Part shown: in pieces, positions 27,401 to 35,026 of the stretch
Layout of the letters: every line of letters starts with the position of its first letter
Position numbering within the stretch: position 1 is the stretch's first letter
Source: Azospirillum rugosum
GTDB lineage: Bacteria; Pseudomonadota; Alphaproteobacteria; Azospirillales; Azospirillaceae
NCBI RefSeq assembly: GCF_017876155.1
Contig: NZ_JAGINP010000019.1
Coordinates: forward strand, 62,001-126,000
DNA: 64,000 nt
Direction: 5' to 3'
Made by a program: the position numbers and the translations under genes
Notes under the pieces: generated by a model
The model's database searches: none
What the model was told of the DNA's origin: nothing
What the model saw: the letters and a program-made list of their open reading frames with translations, nothing else

Positions 27401-30185
27401 CGCCGCCGGACAGGAAGTCGTTGCCCCCCAGCCCGTCCAGCCGGTCGTCGCCGGCAAGGCCGAAGGCCGCGTCGTCGTCGGCCGAGCCGGTGATCCGGTC
27501 CCCGGCGCCGGCCAGGTTCGACCCCTCGAACACCTCGATGCCGGTGAAGCTGTCGCCGTCGGCGTCGCCGCCCGACACCGTTCCCGCCCCGATGTCGATG
27601 GTCACCGCGGCGTTGGACGTCTCATAGGTCAGAACGTCGACGCCGGCGCCGCCGTCGATGCTGTCGGCGCCGGCCCCGCCGTCCAGCACGTCGTCGCCGT
27701 CGCCGCCCAGCAGCGTGTCGTTGCCGGCGTGGCCTTCCAGGAAATCACGGTCCGCCCCGCCGTCCAGGCGGTCGCTGCCGGCACCGGCGAACAGGTAGTC
27801 CATCCCCGCGCCGCCCGACAGCGTGGCCGACACCGTCGTGGCGGGGTCGAGGATGATCTCGTCGTCCTGCGCGCCGCCTTCGCCGACGATGGCCGTGACG
27901 CCGGTGAAGCTCTGCTTGCGGCCGAAGCCCTGCACCGCCACGCTGCCGCCGGTGCCGGCGATGGCCAGGGTCTCGGCGCCGTCGGTGTTGTTGCTCAAGC
28001 CCCGCTCGCCGGCACGGGGGCCGATGTTGAGCGTCAGGGTGCCGCCCGACAGCGTGCCGAGGACCGGCGGCGGAGGCGGCTCCGTGGCGGTCGGGGTCGC
28101 CGGGTCGTCGGAGAAGTTGAACTCCGCCAGCGTGATGCGGGGCGAGGTGAAGCGCCAGATGTCGTAGCCGCCGACCTTGACGAAGGCGGCGAGGCCGGCC
28201 GTGACCAGGCCGGAGGCGTTGAAGATCTTGAAGGGGTTGGTGAGGAGCGCCTGGGCCATCTCGTCCAGGTAGATGCGCCCGTCGTCCGGCGTGCCGTTGA
28301 TGTGGTCGTTCAGGTCGAGGTTGACGATGCCCTCAATCCCGCCGCCGCCGCCGGCCGAGGCCACGCCGATGGTGGCGTTGACGACGAGGTTCAGCGCCGC
28401 CCTGATGACGGCCTCCGGCACGTCCACCCCGTCCGCGTCGACGTCGCTGACATAGAAGCCGTTGAGGACGGCGGCGTAGTCCTTCAGGTCGCTGGCGATG
28501 AACTGGCGCAGGCCGCGGGTGTCGTAGCCGAAGGCCAGATCCATCGCGATCCCGAGCGCGCCCTGCACCTTCACGTCCAGGCCCGCGAAGATGGGGACGG
28601 ACAGGAGATCCTGCGACGGGACCTCGAAGCTCATGGCCGGCAGGTCGAGGCTGAACAGCTTGGCGTCGCCGCCGACCAGCAGGGAGAAGGCGCTGGCCGG
28701 GTTGGTCAGGATGGGCAGCGAGAAGCTGTTGCCCAGCAGCATGCTCTTCAGCACGTCCTGGCCGGTCTGCCCGGTCTTCGGATCGGCCTGCGTCCAGCTG
28801 CCGGTGTTCAGCCCCGCCAGGAAGGCGGTCAGGTCCTGCGCGCCCTTGATGACGGTCGGCGCCGCCTCGGCCAGCTTGAACGCCGTGTCGCGGATGTCCG
28901 ACAGCATCTGGAACGTCCCGACGTCCAGGTCGACGCTGTAGGCGTCGGGACCGAGGTCCAGCTCGCCGAAATATTCGGCCCAGGTGACGACGTCGTCGAC
29001 GATGCCGATGAACTGGGTCAGCGGGACCAGGTTCTGGTCGGGAACGGCGATCTTGATGAAGTCCAGCAGCGTGATGTTGCCGTCCGGCGCGTCCTTGCCG
29101 CCGACGTCGGCGCCGGCGCGGTCGAACAGCGTCTCCCAGCCCGGAAGCTTCTTCAGGAAGCTGATGTCGGTGCGCAGCACCGCCAGCGCCTGGTTGATCG
29201 GCTGCAGGACCGGTTCGAGCTTGTGCAGGATCGGCTTGATGAAGTCCTCGACGACGGTGCCGAAGTCATAGTGGACGTTCTCGAACTTCACCACCGGCAG
29301 CGCGCCGAAGGTGACGTTCTGGTCGTTGACGTCGACGACGCTGTTGTTGAAGGACCAGTCCACGGAAAGGTCGGCGCTGGCCTTCGGCAGGGCGGCGTCG
29401 CCCATGTTGGCGTCGAGATGGACGCCGATGTCGGCCAAGCCGCTGAAGGTCGCGTCGATGAAGTCGCTGTTCAGCTCCGACAGCCGCAGCTTCCCGTCGT
29501 TGTTCGCGTCCTTGAGGTTGACCGCGAAGGACCCGTCCAGCGTGGAGGCCCGGTCCGTCGCCGAGAAATTCATGAAGCCCAGCTGGGTCGAGGCGCCGAA
29601 ATCGGGCGTGCTGGCGTGCAGGCCCAGCGACAGCTCCGGCAGCGCCCCGTTGGTCTGGACGAAAAAGCCGGTCGTGTCGGCGCCGACCGTGAAGTCGAAG
29701 TCGTAGTCCAGCGACGCCGTCGCCGTGCCGCTGGTTTTCAGCGCGAGCCCCGGCAGACCGAGGTCGGTGGCGAGGGACTGTTCGTACTCGTAATGCTGAT
29801 GGGTGGAGAAGGTGAGCGTGACCTCCGTCCCGTTCACCAGGGCCTGGACGGCGTTCTCCCCGATGCCCAGGGTCTTCAGCGCGGTGTTGATCTTGTCTTC
29901 GACATAGGCTTCCGCGATGCCCTGGGCGTTGTCGACGACGTACAGGATGTCGTTGATGGCGCCGACGATCTTGTCCTCGACCGCGCGGATGCCCTTCAGC
30001 GCGTCCTTGCCCTCCTGGAAGGCGGCGGAAAGCTTGTCGCCGACGATGGGAAGTTTTTCGGCAAAGACCTGCGCTTCCAGCGCATCCTCGATCGCGCCCA
30101 GGGCGTTGTCGATGCCCGACTTGAGTGTCTCGATCTGTTCGCGCGTGATCATTCCATTCACTCTCATCAGGTCGAAAACCGCCAT
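18453..30185 (-). CDS. Giant RTX / Calx-beta repeat protein (type I secretion substrate)
   Basis: 3910 residues. Residues 1-770 are a non-repetitive region with EF-hand-like loops (DANNDGKLRLSEL). From about 780 to 2720 there are dense GGxGxDxLx RTX calcium-binding nonapeptides, broken four times by a module of about 110 residues (near 1180-1295, 1595-1700, 1950-2060, 2340-2460), each with a VDxNDDGxxGxxD loop. About 2750-2960 hold cadherin-like or VCBS-type domains (AEDSAPVALNI). About 2960-3465 hold four Calx-beta repeats (each ending TILNDD or IRNDD). A spacer follows, then a last RTX block (about 3660-3840) and a C-terminal tail ending GAWFS, as in type I secretion substrates. No signal peptide and no ABC exporter in the window. 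Likely a surface adhesin or biofilm matrix protein. ATG at 30185 has no good ribosome site; ATGs at 30167 and 30152 are alternatives. Confidence 0.9.
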   Translation of the reverse strand: MAVFDLMRVNGMITREQIETLKSGIDNALGAIEDALEAQVFAEKLPIVGDKLSAAFQEGKDALKGIRAVEDKIVGAINDILYVVDNAQGIAEAYVEDKINTALKTLGIGENAVQALVNGTEVTLTFSTHQHYEYEQSLATDLGLPGLALKTSGTATASLDYDFDFTVGADTTGFFVQTNGALPELSLGLHASTPDFGASTQLGFMNFSATDRASTLDGSFAVNLKDANNDGKLRLSELNSDFIDATFSGLADIGVHLDANMGDAALPKASADLSVDWSFNNSVVDVNDQNVTFGALPVVKFENVHYDFGTVVEDFIKPILHKLEPVLQPINQALAVLRTDISFLKKLPGWETLFDRAGADVGGKDAPDGNITLLDFIKIAVPDQNLVPLTQFIGIVDDVVTWAEYFGELDLGPDAYSVDLDVGTFQMLSDIRDTAFKLAEAAPTVIKGAQDLTAFLAGLNTGSWTQADPKTGQTGQDVLKSMLLGNSFSLPILTNPASAFSLLVGGDAKLFSLDLPAMSFEVPSQDLLSVPIFAGLDVKVQGALGIAMDLAFGYDTRGLRQFIASDLKDYAAVLNGFYVSDVDADGVDVPEAVIRAALNLVVNATIGVASAGGGGGIEGIVNLDLNDHINGTPDDGRIYLDEMAQALLTNPFKIFNASGLVTAGLAAFVKVGGYDIWRFTSPRITLAEFNFSDDPATPTATEPPPPPVLGTLSGGTLTLNIGPRAGERGLSNNTDGAETLAIAGTGGSVAVQGFGRKQSFTGVTAIVGEGGAQDDEIILDPATTVSATLSGGAGMDYLFAGAGSDRLDGGADRDFLEGHAGNDTLLGGDGDDVLDGGAGADSIDGGAGVDVLTYETSNAAVTIDIGAGTVSGGDADGDSFTGIEVFEGSNLAGAGDRITGSADDDAAFGLAGDDRLDGLGGNDFLSGGAGNDTLDGGTGADTLAGGTGDDLYYVDNLGDLADDAYAGPAGGKDLVIASVDHTLTAEIEDLTLVGSALRGTGNALANVIRGTDGDNVLDGAGGADTLHGGIGNDTYGFDGLDDRLVDGFNQGIDEIRLQTQSLADKDVFSLGADGLTNIENLTLVDGAHAIVVQGNTLANSLVGNGANDEIHGLVGSDTLRGGAGNDTLDGGTEIDVLYGDDGDDLLHVGNVGGGDTLTGGAGSDIFSFYSDTRDVYGAWESSASSPTNPVTITDFQGGGTDGGDFLKIRVPGAFLVFAGERAFDIANTAAFQFPNQGDGLADVIYDHQGGNTRVAVDVNDDGVFGEKDLLVVLQGTHTLTAADFTETFNAQRGTAGADRLEGADDADRLYGIAGNDTLLGYGGDDYAEGDAGDDSLVGGDGSDWLRGGAGNDTLDGGDGDDAGTSASGYRGGLYGGAGDDSILGGAGNDDIYGGDSSSDEADGNDTIDAGDGHDQVYAGAGADLVRGGAGSDALYGEAGDDRLEGGDGADALYGGLGNDTLDGGDGDDMRLSGDDGDDLVLGGAGNDRLYGEAGDDRLEGGSGNDTLEGAGGGDTLLGGEGDDDLSGDGVYAAASGAAKGNVLDGGAGNDTLRLQSAGATAGDTLTGGTGDDLFDIQTRPDLSASGTDAPSLITDFEGAGVAGGDRLKIAVYQNYSNTPVAQPLVWTGQSSFGADGRTLGNGGDGLIDVQYEHRDGQTLLAVDVDDDGTLGAGDLLVRLDGTLALTDGDFVDSFSARRGSAGNDSLDGGPGPDILYGLGGDDTLVGGGGNDALNGGAGNDSLDGGDGRDTLTGGAGNDTLDGGAGIDDLHGGDGDDVLNGGDGDDYVTDYSSLSIGLHGEAGNDTLNGGGGNDLLDGGTGDDRLNGDDGSDWLVGGEGQDTLDGGAGNDWLNGNDGDDRLDSGVGSDNLNGGAGNDSLYGGDGNDDLSGGEGDDALYGEAGNDMLWTDVGRDSLDGGIGNDTLVAAGTGGGRLTGGAGSDLFQISNSGAPYDPSAGAAALVITDFDESAGGDLVTLTLSTVGKLAFAGEGTIDAGNANDGLVDVAYHVVGGNTRVEVDINDDGVIGAADAVFELEGIHTLTEANFRDTFSVRRGTAGADSLVGTGAGDLIYGVGGDDTIVGADGSDTLVGGAGNDSLDGGNDADLLEGGDGDDVIDGGAGNDQTYWSNMQYRYGLYGGAGNDSLTGGAGNDQLDGGTGNDSLDGGTEDDNLDGGAGDDTLLGGDGRDGLYGGTGNDSLDGGDGADNLSGNDGDDALSGGAGNDAFYGDDGNDTLLGGDGADRLDGGLGDDRLEGGAENDSLDGGAGADLLLGGAGNDTLDGGAHQGYYGTDGADTLDGGDGDDLLVVNNSGGGDRLTGGAGADVFLFREPRSLAEVKASTAFQAVSPAGNPVTITDFTPGTDKLKIAVAGGNLAFAGRIPFDGSSTGLPTADDGLVDVFYDWFTADGADMTRVGVDLDDDGAIGAGDMVIQLQGRHSLTAADFTETFYAQRGTAGDDSLRGTTAAETVYGVGGNDTIEGLAGNDTLFGGAGNDSLDGGEGSDALEGGAGDDTLDGGEGNDAPTNAYYYGDRSAGLFGGAGNDLLRGGAGDDALFGEADNDTLKGEDGDDALDGGDGADRLEGGFGLDRLDGGAGNDSLDGGADDDTLNGGLGDDSLFGSVGGDRLFGDAGNDTLDGGLGRDSLYGGEGMDVFVYRSPDDGGDEIASFDTGVFGDRIDLTPLLAGIGYSGTDPLGDGTIRLTDAGPATVSVEVLSNGSYVQLASVTGYGGGFSAQTLAGNLRFAANQAPRAEADRTVTVAEDSAPVALNIAAPTDADGDALTVLITGLPGDGRGTIRLASGEEVSYNDVLTPAQLAGLTFTPSPNMNGAAGALTYTVGDGKGGAATQTITFGIQPVNDLPVTAGDGELTVTPGQPAVWMGIGYPNDADGDELTVKVTGLPTGGTVQLYDRVLAVNDLLTTSELGALTFTVGEATGRAAGRFTYEVQDGHGGQATGSVGITVDIPVPTLEIAAGDAVRSEGTGAATTFTFLVTRSGDVSDESSVDWSVAGFGFDSAIAEDFGGTMPSGTVRFAAGETTKTISITVAGDSALEPDESFVVDLANPVGATLAGWTATGTILNDDAPTGDAATTVDIAPETGTVAGGDEGVALTFLVTRTGDLSGPTTVTYAVAGTGPAPATADDFAGSTLPQGTVTFAPGQETARITLAVQPDGAAEADEMFTVTLTDVTGGTIRMPYAVGIIRNDDTDTGGGTGGGTGGGTGTTLAIAEETAGAAEGDTGTAALSFLVTRSGDLSGTTTVAYAVTGSGPAPATADDFAGAVLPNGTVTFASGERTARITVQVQSDRTVEGDETFAVTLSDATGATIQTPSASGTIRNDDTVPAGPTTTLAIAAEAGGAAYEGNEGTASVSFLVTRTGDLSGTATVAYAVAGTGPTPAAADDFAGGALPQGTVTFAAGQETARITVAVQGDAVVEGDETFTVTLSDAVGATIGTPSATAMIRNEDIPTGGGRQPVGDETVGDIVVHTRPGTAPGGIDLPFVETAIDQDVPQGDGNGVTVALMRDGGNAPLLQATVSTGGRITAVGPQSTVDSAQLTGIVDGMLATYLPAGQGTAIKDAIQTFAAGTGSGTPMTVRALTPAGSGTITITGSSGNGAAREALIFNMGSAPGGSVVLNEVDVVVVVGSGSFTGGAGNSLTIGDSSSQSINLGPGDDTTRGGAGDDVVASTTGRDLLSGDEGNDTVHGGADEDTLLGGDGNDLVGGGTGEDLISGDAGNDTLIGEDGNDTAIGGLGDDVLFGMAGNDLLTGDVGNDTMVGGDGNDSMLGGAGADLIGGGEGNDLIDGGDGNDALVGEAGNDTLFGGAGDDVLWGFAGDDWLIGGEGRDTFAFTFGGGNDVVFGFNPDDDLLGFAIPGMDLAQLAANARTVGGNTVLTLSDKSTITVVGVTGVTGAWFS

Positions 30186-30764
30186 GACGCTGCGCCGGGC
30201 TCAGCGGGAGGTTGTTCGCGTTCAGGTTGGTTTGTTGGCGGAGCGCTGAATTTGATGCGTTGCATCACGAGCATTGCTTGAGAATGCTCAAATATTGCTA
30301 TCTACTCTTTGATTTACTTGTGCACATTTTGGCGTTTTCCAGAAACCACAATGCACCATTTCATTGGATATGTATGCGCCAAGGGGACTCTTGTGGCGCG
30401 TTGCTTTATTATCGAGAACGATATTATTCGAATCATTCGCTGCCCCCTGCGGCGACTCGATTTTCACTTCGGCCAATAATACCATTTTTGATATCTGTGA
30501 GTAGATAGAAAATGAACTAAATTTCATGAATCTGGAGTGTCGCCGTGCATAGAGCCACGAGCGTGGGGGCCCAGGCATAGAGCCACGAGCGTGGGGCCAT
30601 GCGCGGGGGACAGGGTGCTGGAGGCAGGATGCTGGTCGGGCGGTCGTGCGCCGATCAACGGTTGTGGCGGCAGCCGGCCGGTGATCGGCCGCGGACGGTC
30701 CCCCGGCACGGACGGCCGGAAAATCCGGGATCAGCGCCGCCCCGGCGGCGCGCTCCCCGCCCCG
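30186..30764. other. AT-rich upstream region of the RTX gene
   Basis: No gene seen. About 30240-30530 is markedly AT-rich against the local background and should contain the RTX promoter. A hairpin-forming repeat (GAGCATT 30269-30275, AATGCTC 30283-30289) lies about 85 bases upstream of the start. I could not choose one promoter with confidence. The rightmost part holds the direct repeats at 30547-30596. Confidence 0.5.
30547..30596. repeat. 22-bp direct repeat with internal dyad
   Basis: Two identical 22-bp units at 30547-30568 and 30575-30596 (period 28) begin GCATAGAG. Each contains the dyad CCACGAGCGTGG (30555-30566, 30583-30594). Confidence 0.8.
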
Positions 30765-31202
30765 TCACGGTTCGTTGTAGCCGACCGGAAAGACGCGCAG
30801 CTCGTACCGGGCCGGATCGTGCCGGAAGAACAGGCCGCCGAAACGCTCCGAATCGCCGGGGAGGTAGTCGAGCGTTGCTTCGCTCGTCTCCACGACGGTG
30901 TCGCCCTGCCGCAATTCGCCGCGGATGTGCAGCGCCGCGGCGGTGGTCCCCGTTCCGTTCACCGCCCGGAACCGGACGACGTGGCTCTGCCCGGCGGGCC
31001 GCGGGGGTTCGGTTTCGATCGTGATGGCGGGAACGCTGCGCTCGTGGGTCAGCGCGAAATAGACCATGGACCCGATCATCGCGACGATGAGGACAACGCC
31101 GAGGGCGGCGACCAGCCGTTCCCACGGCGGCGAGGAGGCGGCGCGCGTCGTGCCCGCATCGGCCTCCCGCAGGACACCCGCTTTCCCGTTCTGCGCCTTC
31201 AC
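30765..31202 (-). CDS. TIGR02588-family protein
   Basis: The GTG at 31202 with AAGGAG upstream is chosen; the frame is open further back only as antisense of the neighbour. The 145-residue product has a short cytoplasmic part, one membrane helix (LVAALGVVLIVAMIGSMVYF, about 30-50) and an exported beta-rich domain (FRAVNGTGTTAAALHIRGEL, with a LDYLPGDSERFGGLFF stretch). It matches my knowledge of the TIGR02588 family, which is usually found beside TIGR02587 as here, 35 bases downstream on the same strand. Function unknown. Confidence 0.75.
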   Translation of the reverse strand: MKAQNGKAGVLREADAGTTRAASSPPWERLVAALGVVLIVAMIGSMVYFALTHERSVPAITIETEPPRPAGQSHVVRFRAVNGTGTTAAALHIRGELRQGDTVVETSEATLDYLPGDSERFGGLFFRHDPARYELRVFPVGYNEP

Positions 31203-31237
31203 GACGGCGGCTCTCCTTGCGGCTTCAGCATGACGCG

Positions 31238-32077
31238 CTACAGGATGAGGCGTGCCGCCGCGGCGCCGACGGACGAGGGAAACCCCAGAACGATGGCGGC
31301 GCTCAGCACGTCCTCGATGTCGGTGCCGTCGGTCCGCCCGAAGGTCCACAGCAGGTACAGGCAGATCAGCAGGACGACGACGTAGCCGACCACGGTGAAA
31401 CGCACGAACAGGGTCCAGAAGCCCATGTCCTTCGGAAATTCCGACCCGCCCGGGAAATCGATGCTGTAGACGAAGGCGTGCATGATCACCAGGGACAGCA
31501 GGACCAGCGCCAGCTCCCGCCAGGGATCCATCATGTAGGACAGCTGGATCATCTCCTCGGTCGGCGCGACGTTGAGGCCGAGGAAGAGGGCGCCGACGCC
31601 CATCAGGAACAGTTCGCCCGGGTAGGTGGGGTCCTGGCGATCCTCGTCGGCGGCGCGGCCCTGCTGGCCGAGCTGGCCGCGGGCAAGCAGGGCGCCGATG
31701 CTGCCGGGAAAGCTCTGCAACGCGATCTTGCCGATGACCTCCTGCCGGGTCATGTCGGTGTCGATGACCTTGAAGACGAACAGCACCACCGCGGCCATCA
31801 GCACCGCGACGGCGATCGCGACGAAGGCGTCGGTGACGTCCTCGCCCAGGGTCCGCGTGCGTTCGAAGCCGACGAACCGGGACAGCCCGACGAGCAGTGG
31901 CATCTGCACCACCAGCAGAAGGATCAGCCGCCACGGGCTTATGGAAAAGCCGATCTGCCACATCTCCATGGTCATCAGCATGGGCAGGGCGAAGATCAGG
32001 GCGCCGGCGAAGGCCCGGGCGATCCCGACGGCGAAATCCCGGTCGATGGTGCTGGAAGCGGTCGCGTCGGCGGACAT
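31238..32077 (-). CDS. TIGR02587-family integral membrane protein
   Basis: The ATG at 32077 is chosen; a purine-rich GGGAGG lies about 16 bases upstream, a little far. The 279-residue product has about seven hydrophobic segments (for example FAGALIFALPMLMTMEMW and LILLLVVQMPLLVGLSRF) and the conserved LGLNVAPTEEMIQLSYMM loop with two adjacent Glu. It is the usual partner of TIGR02588. It follows the oxidase operon on the same strand after about 50 bases, but no functional link is known. Confidence 0.78.
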   Translation of the reverse strand: MSADATASSTIDRDFAVGIARAFAGALIFALPMLMTMEMWQIGFSISPWRLILLLVVQMPLLVGLSRFVGFERTRTLGEDVTDAFVAIAVAVLMAAVVLFVFKVIDTDMTRQEVIGKIALQSFPGSIGALLARGQLGQQGRAADEDRQDPTYPGELFLMGVGALFLGLNVAPTEEMIQLSYMMDPWRELALVLLSLVIMHAFVYSIDFPGGSEFPKDMGFWTLFVRFTVVGYVVVLLICLYLLWTFGRTDGTDIEDVLSAAIVLGFPSSVGAAAARLIL

Positions 32078-32126
32078 GCTGGTCTCGAAGCCTCCCCTTC
32101 GCCGTTGATCCGGGCCGTCCGGCCGC

Positions 32127-32486
32127 TCACCCACAGGCCGGCACCTGGAGTGCCGGCAACCCGTTCCACAGAATGGCGACCAGCGCCGCGACGGCGGCCG
32201 TCGCGGTGAACCAGCGGATGAAGCGGCGCGGATCGTCGCTGGCCCGCGGCGCCGGCCCGCCGCTCCACAGCGCGCCCATCAGGACCGCACCCGCCAGCAG
32301 CAGGGCCGCCGCCGTCGCGCCCAGCACCAACGCGACGGGCAGCGGCAGGCCGAACAGGTCCAGGGCGTCCAGGCCGCGGGCGCAGACCAGCCCGTTGATT
32401 CCGTAGATCGCCAGGAAATGCACCACCCAGATCAGGAAGGCGGACATCATGCCGGCGAAGGTCGCGGGAAATCCGTGTCGTTCCAT
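32127..32486 (-). CDS. Small membrane protein of the cytochrome oxidase operon
   Basis: 119 residues starting at the ATG at 32486, 8 bases downstream of the oxidase subunit I+III stop. It has three membrane helices (FAGMMSAFLIWVVHFLAIYG, a VALVLGATAAALLLAGAVLM helix, and a C-terminal one). Position and size suggest an accessory or subunit IV-like role in oxidase assembly, but the sequence is not a clear match to a named subunit. Confidence 0.75.
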   Translation of the reverse strand: MERHGFPATFAGMMSAFLIWVVHFLAIYGINGLVCARGLDALDLFGLPLPVALVLGATAAALLLAGAVLMGALWSGGPAPRASDDPRRFIRWFTATAAVAALVAILWNGLPALQVPACG

Positions 32487-32494
32487 GCCCGGCC

Positions 32495-35026
32495 TCACAG
32501 CGCGACGCGCGGGAACAGGTGCACCAGCAGCAGGGCCGCGGCCCCCTGCCCGCAGCTGTACTGCCACATCAGCATGGTGTTGTCGAAAGTGACCCGGCGC
32601 CGCGCGTGCAGCCGTCCGGCGAAGGACCGCGCCAGCGTGTAGCCGGTCATCAGCAGCAACACCGCCAGATGGAAGCCCTGCCACGCCGCCAGCGTGAAGA
32701 CGATGGCGCCATAGGCGCTGTCCGCCGCCCGCAGGCCGGACTGGACCTGGGCGTAGGGCTCGGCCACCCCGGCCGCAACCAGCAGGAGGAACCCAACCAG
32801 CAGCGCGATCCGCATCGGCCAGGGCCGGTTGCGGCCCAGCAGGCGGCTCGCCGCCAGCATGGCCCCGGCCCCCAGCGCCAGCAGCGCAAGACCGCCGGCC
32901 ATCCAGCCGAGCCCCGGCAGCGCCGCCGCGTCCGTCGGCCAGACATCGGGGCTGACCGTCCACAGGAACAGGTAGGCGAAGACCAGGCTGGCGAAGGCGG
33001 TGCCGTCCACCAGCAGCAGAACCACCATCGCCCACCAGGAATGGTTCTGCGGCCCCTGCACATAGACGGGAACGCGCCAGCCGCCGCCGATGTCCTGGGG
33101 CGGGTGATCCTCCCCCTTGTCCAGGCTCCACACCCACCACAGCACGGAAGCGATCGCCAGCACGCCCGGCAGGAGGGACAGCCAATACCACTGCACGGTC
33201 AGGCACAGGAAATGCGCCGCCGTGAACAGGCCGGCCAGGAAATGACCCCAATGCGGGCCGGGTATGGGCATCAGGTACTGCGGCCGGGCCTCGATGGGGC
33301 TGGTCACGATGGTCTCGCGCCGGTTGGTCGGGGCGCCGGGCAGGAAATGGCCGCCCTCCTCCACCTCGCGCGACAGGTTGGGCTGGTCCCACAGCGGGTA
33401 CAGCGAGGTGATGCGCGGGATGCTGCGCGTGGCGTAGGTGTCGTTGGGGATCCACTCCAGCGTGCCGGCCCGCCAGGGGTTCTGCGGCGCCGATTGGCCC
33501 CAACCCAGGGCGCTGCGCGCCATATCCACCAGCACCAGCAGCACGCCCAGCGCCAGCACGAAGGCCCCCGCCGTGGAGGCCATGTTCAGCCCGTTCCAGC
33601 CGAGGTCGCCGGGGTAGGTGTAGACGCGCCGGGGCATGCCCAGCAGGCCGCTGACGTGCATGGGGAAGAAGGTGGCGTTGAAGCCCAGGAACATCAGCCA
33701 GAAGGCCCAACGCCCCAGCCGCTCCGACAGCATGCGGTTGTTCAGCGTCGGCCACCAGTGGTAGAGCCCGGCGAAGACCGGGAAGACCATGCCGCCGATC
33801 AGCACGTAGTGAAGGTGCGCCACGATGAAGTAGCTGTCGTGCGCCTGCCAGTCGAAGGGGATGACCGCGACCATCACGCCGGTCAGCCCGCCGAGCACGA
33901 AGATGAACAGGAAGCCCAGCAGGAAGTGCGTCGCCACCGTCCACTGCACCCGGCCCTTGCCGAAGGTGGCGATCCAGGCGAAGACCTGGATCCCGGCCGG
34001 GACCGACACGGCCATGCTGGCCGCGGAGAAGAAGCTGATCGACAGCTGCGGGATGCCGGTGGCGAACATGTGGTGCACCCACAGGCCGAAGCTGAAGAAG
34101 CCCGTGGCGACCAGCGCCACCACGATCAGGTCATGGCCGACCAGCGGGCGCTGCGCCAGCGTCGGCACCATCATCGACACCAGCCCCGCCGCGGGCAGGA
34201 AGATGATGTAGACCTCCGGATGGCCGAAGAACCAGAACAGGTGCTGCCACAGCAGCGGGGAGCCGCCCTGCTCCGCGATGAAGAAGGGCCACTGGAAGGC
34301 GCGCTCGATCTCCAGCAGCGCCGTCGCCACGATCACCGCGGGGAAGGCGAAGATGATCATGCCGGCCATGATCAGCATCGACCAGGCGTAGACCGGCAGC
34401 TTGTCCAGCGTCATGCCCGGCGGCCGGGTGCGCAGGATGCCGACCACGATCTCGATGGCGCCGGCGATGGCGGAAATCTCGATGAAGCCGATGCCGAGCA
34501 GCCAGAAATCGGCGTTGATGCCCGGGGAGAAGCGGAAGCTGGTCAGCGGCGGGTACATGAACCAGCCGCCGTCGGGCGCCGCGTCGAACAGCAGCGACGC
34601 GAAGAAGGCCAGCCCGCCGAAGAAATAGGCCCAGAAGGCGAAGGCCGACAGGCGCGGAAACGGCAGGTCGCGCGCCGCCAGCATGGCGGGCAGCAGATAG
34701 ACCCCGATGGCCTCCACGATGGGCACGGCGAACAGGAACATCATGCCGGTGCCGTGCACGGTGAAGAACTGGTTGTAGGTGCCGTGGTCCAGCAGGTCGT
34801 TTTCCGGCACCGCCAGCTGCGCCCGCATGGCCAGCGCCAGCAGGCCGGAGATCAGGAAGAACAGCAGCGCCGTGCCGATGTAGAAGACGCCGACGATCTG
34901 GTTGTTCACCGCGGTCAGGATGCCGATGCCGCGCGGCGCCTTCCAGACGCGCTTCAGCGTGGCGATCTCCTCGGGCGGGCGCGGCAAGGGGCTGGGCAGG
35001 CCGGGATCGTCGAGCGGCGGCGTCAT
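32495..35026 (-). CDS. ctaD: Cytochrome c oxidase, fused subunits I and III
   Basis: 843 residues. The first part (about 1-560) is haem-copper oxidase subunit I: about twelve membrane helices, HGTGMMFLFAVPIVEA with a haem ligand His, the binuclear-centre WFFGHPEVYIIFLP (CuB His and the cross-linked Tyr), FATGIPQLSISFFSAASM, and HYVLIGG with the haem ligands. From about 640 it continues as subunit III (NHSWWAMVVLLLVDGTAF, then CGQGAAALLL near the end). The fusion resembles caa3-type enzymes. The start overlaps the subunit II stop (ATGA), showing translational coupling. It reduces oxygen to water at the inner membrane and pumps protons. Confidence 0.93.
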   Translation of the reverse strand: MTPPLDDPGLPSPLPRPPEEIATLKRVWKAPRGIGILTAVNNQIVGVFYIGTALLFFLISGLLALAMRAQLAVPENDLLDHGTYNQFFTVHGTGMMFLFAVPIVEAIGVYLLPAMLAARDLPFPRLSAFAFWAYFFGGLAFFASLLFDAAPDGGWFMYPPLTSFRFSPGINADFWLLGIGFIEISAIAGAIEIVVGILRTRPPGMTLDKLPVYAWSMLIMAGMIIFAFPAVIVATALLEIERAFQWPFFIAEQGGSPLLWQHLFWFFGHPEVYIIFLPAAGLVSMMVPTLAQRPLVGHDLIVVALVATGFFSFGLWVHHMFATGIPQLSISFFSAASMAVSVPAGIQVFAWIATFGKGRVQWTVATHFLLGFLFIFVLGGLTGVMVAVIPFDWQAHDSYFIVAHLHYVLIGGMVFPVFAGLYHWWPTLNNRMLSERLGRWAFWLMFLGFNATFFPMHVSGLLGMPRRVYTYPGDLGWNGLNMASTAGAFVLALGVLLVLVDMARSALGWGQSAPQNPWRAGTLEWIPNDTYATRSIPRITSLYPLWDQPNLSREVEEGGHFLPGAPTNRRETIVTSPIEARPQYLMPIPGPHWGHFLAGLFTAAHFLCLTVQWYWLSLLPGVLAIASVLWWVWSLDKGEDHPPQDIGGGWRVPVYVQGPQNHSWWAMVVLLLVDGTAFASLVFAYLFLWTVSPDVWPTDAAALPGLGWMAGGLALLALGAGAMLAASRLLGRNRPWPMRIALLVGFLLLVAAGVAEPYAQVQSGLRAADSAYGAIVFTLAAWQGFHLAVLLLMTGYTLARSFAGRLHARRRVTFDNTMLMWQYSCGQGAAALLLVHLFPRVAL

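Noticed and set aside
18480-27800. Short periodic DNA repeats that might look like a CRISPR array
   Set aside because: The period is that of the RTX nonapeptide codons (27 bp), it is continuous in frame, and there are no unique spacers or cas genes.
19089-30281. A 3730-residue open frame on the plus strand opposite the RTX gene
   Set aside because: It is the shadow of the RTX gene: biased GC-rich codons keep the opposite frame free of stops. It has no fold-like pattern, only Val/Ala/Gly/Gln/Arg runs mirroring the repeats.
31205-31240. A ten-codon ORF (MLKPQGEPPS) between the TIGR02587 and TIGR02588 genes
   Set aside because: It overlaps the ribosome site of the next gene and has no ribosome site of its own worth noting; most likely chance.
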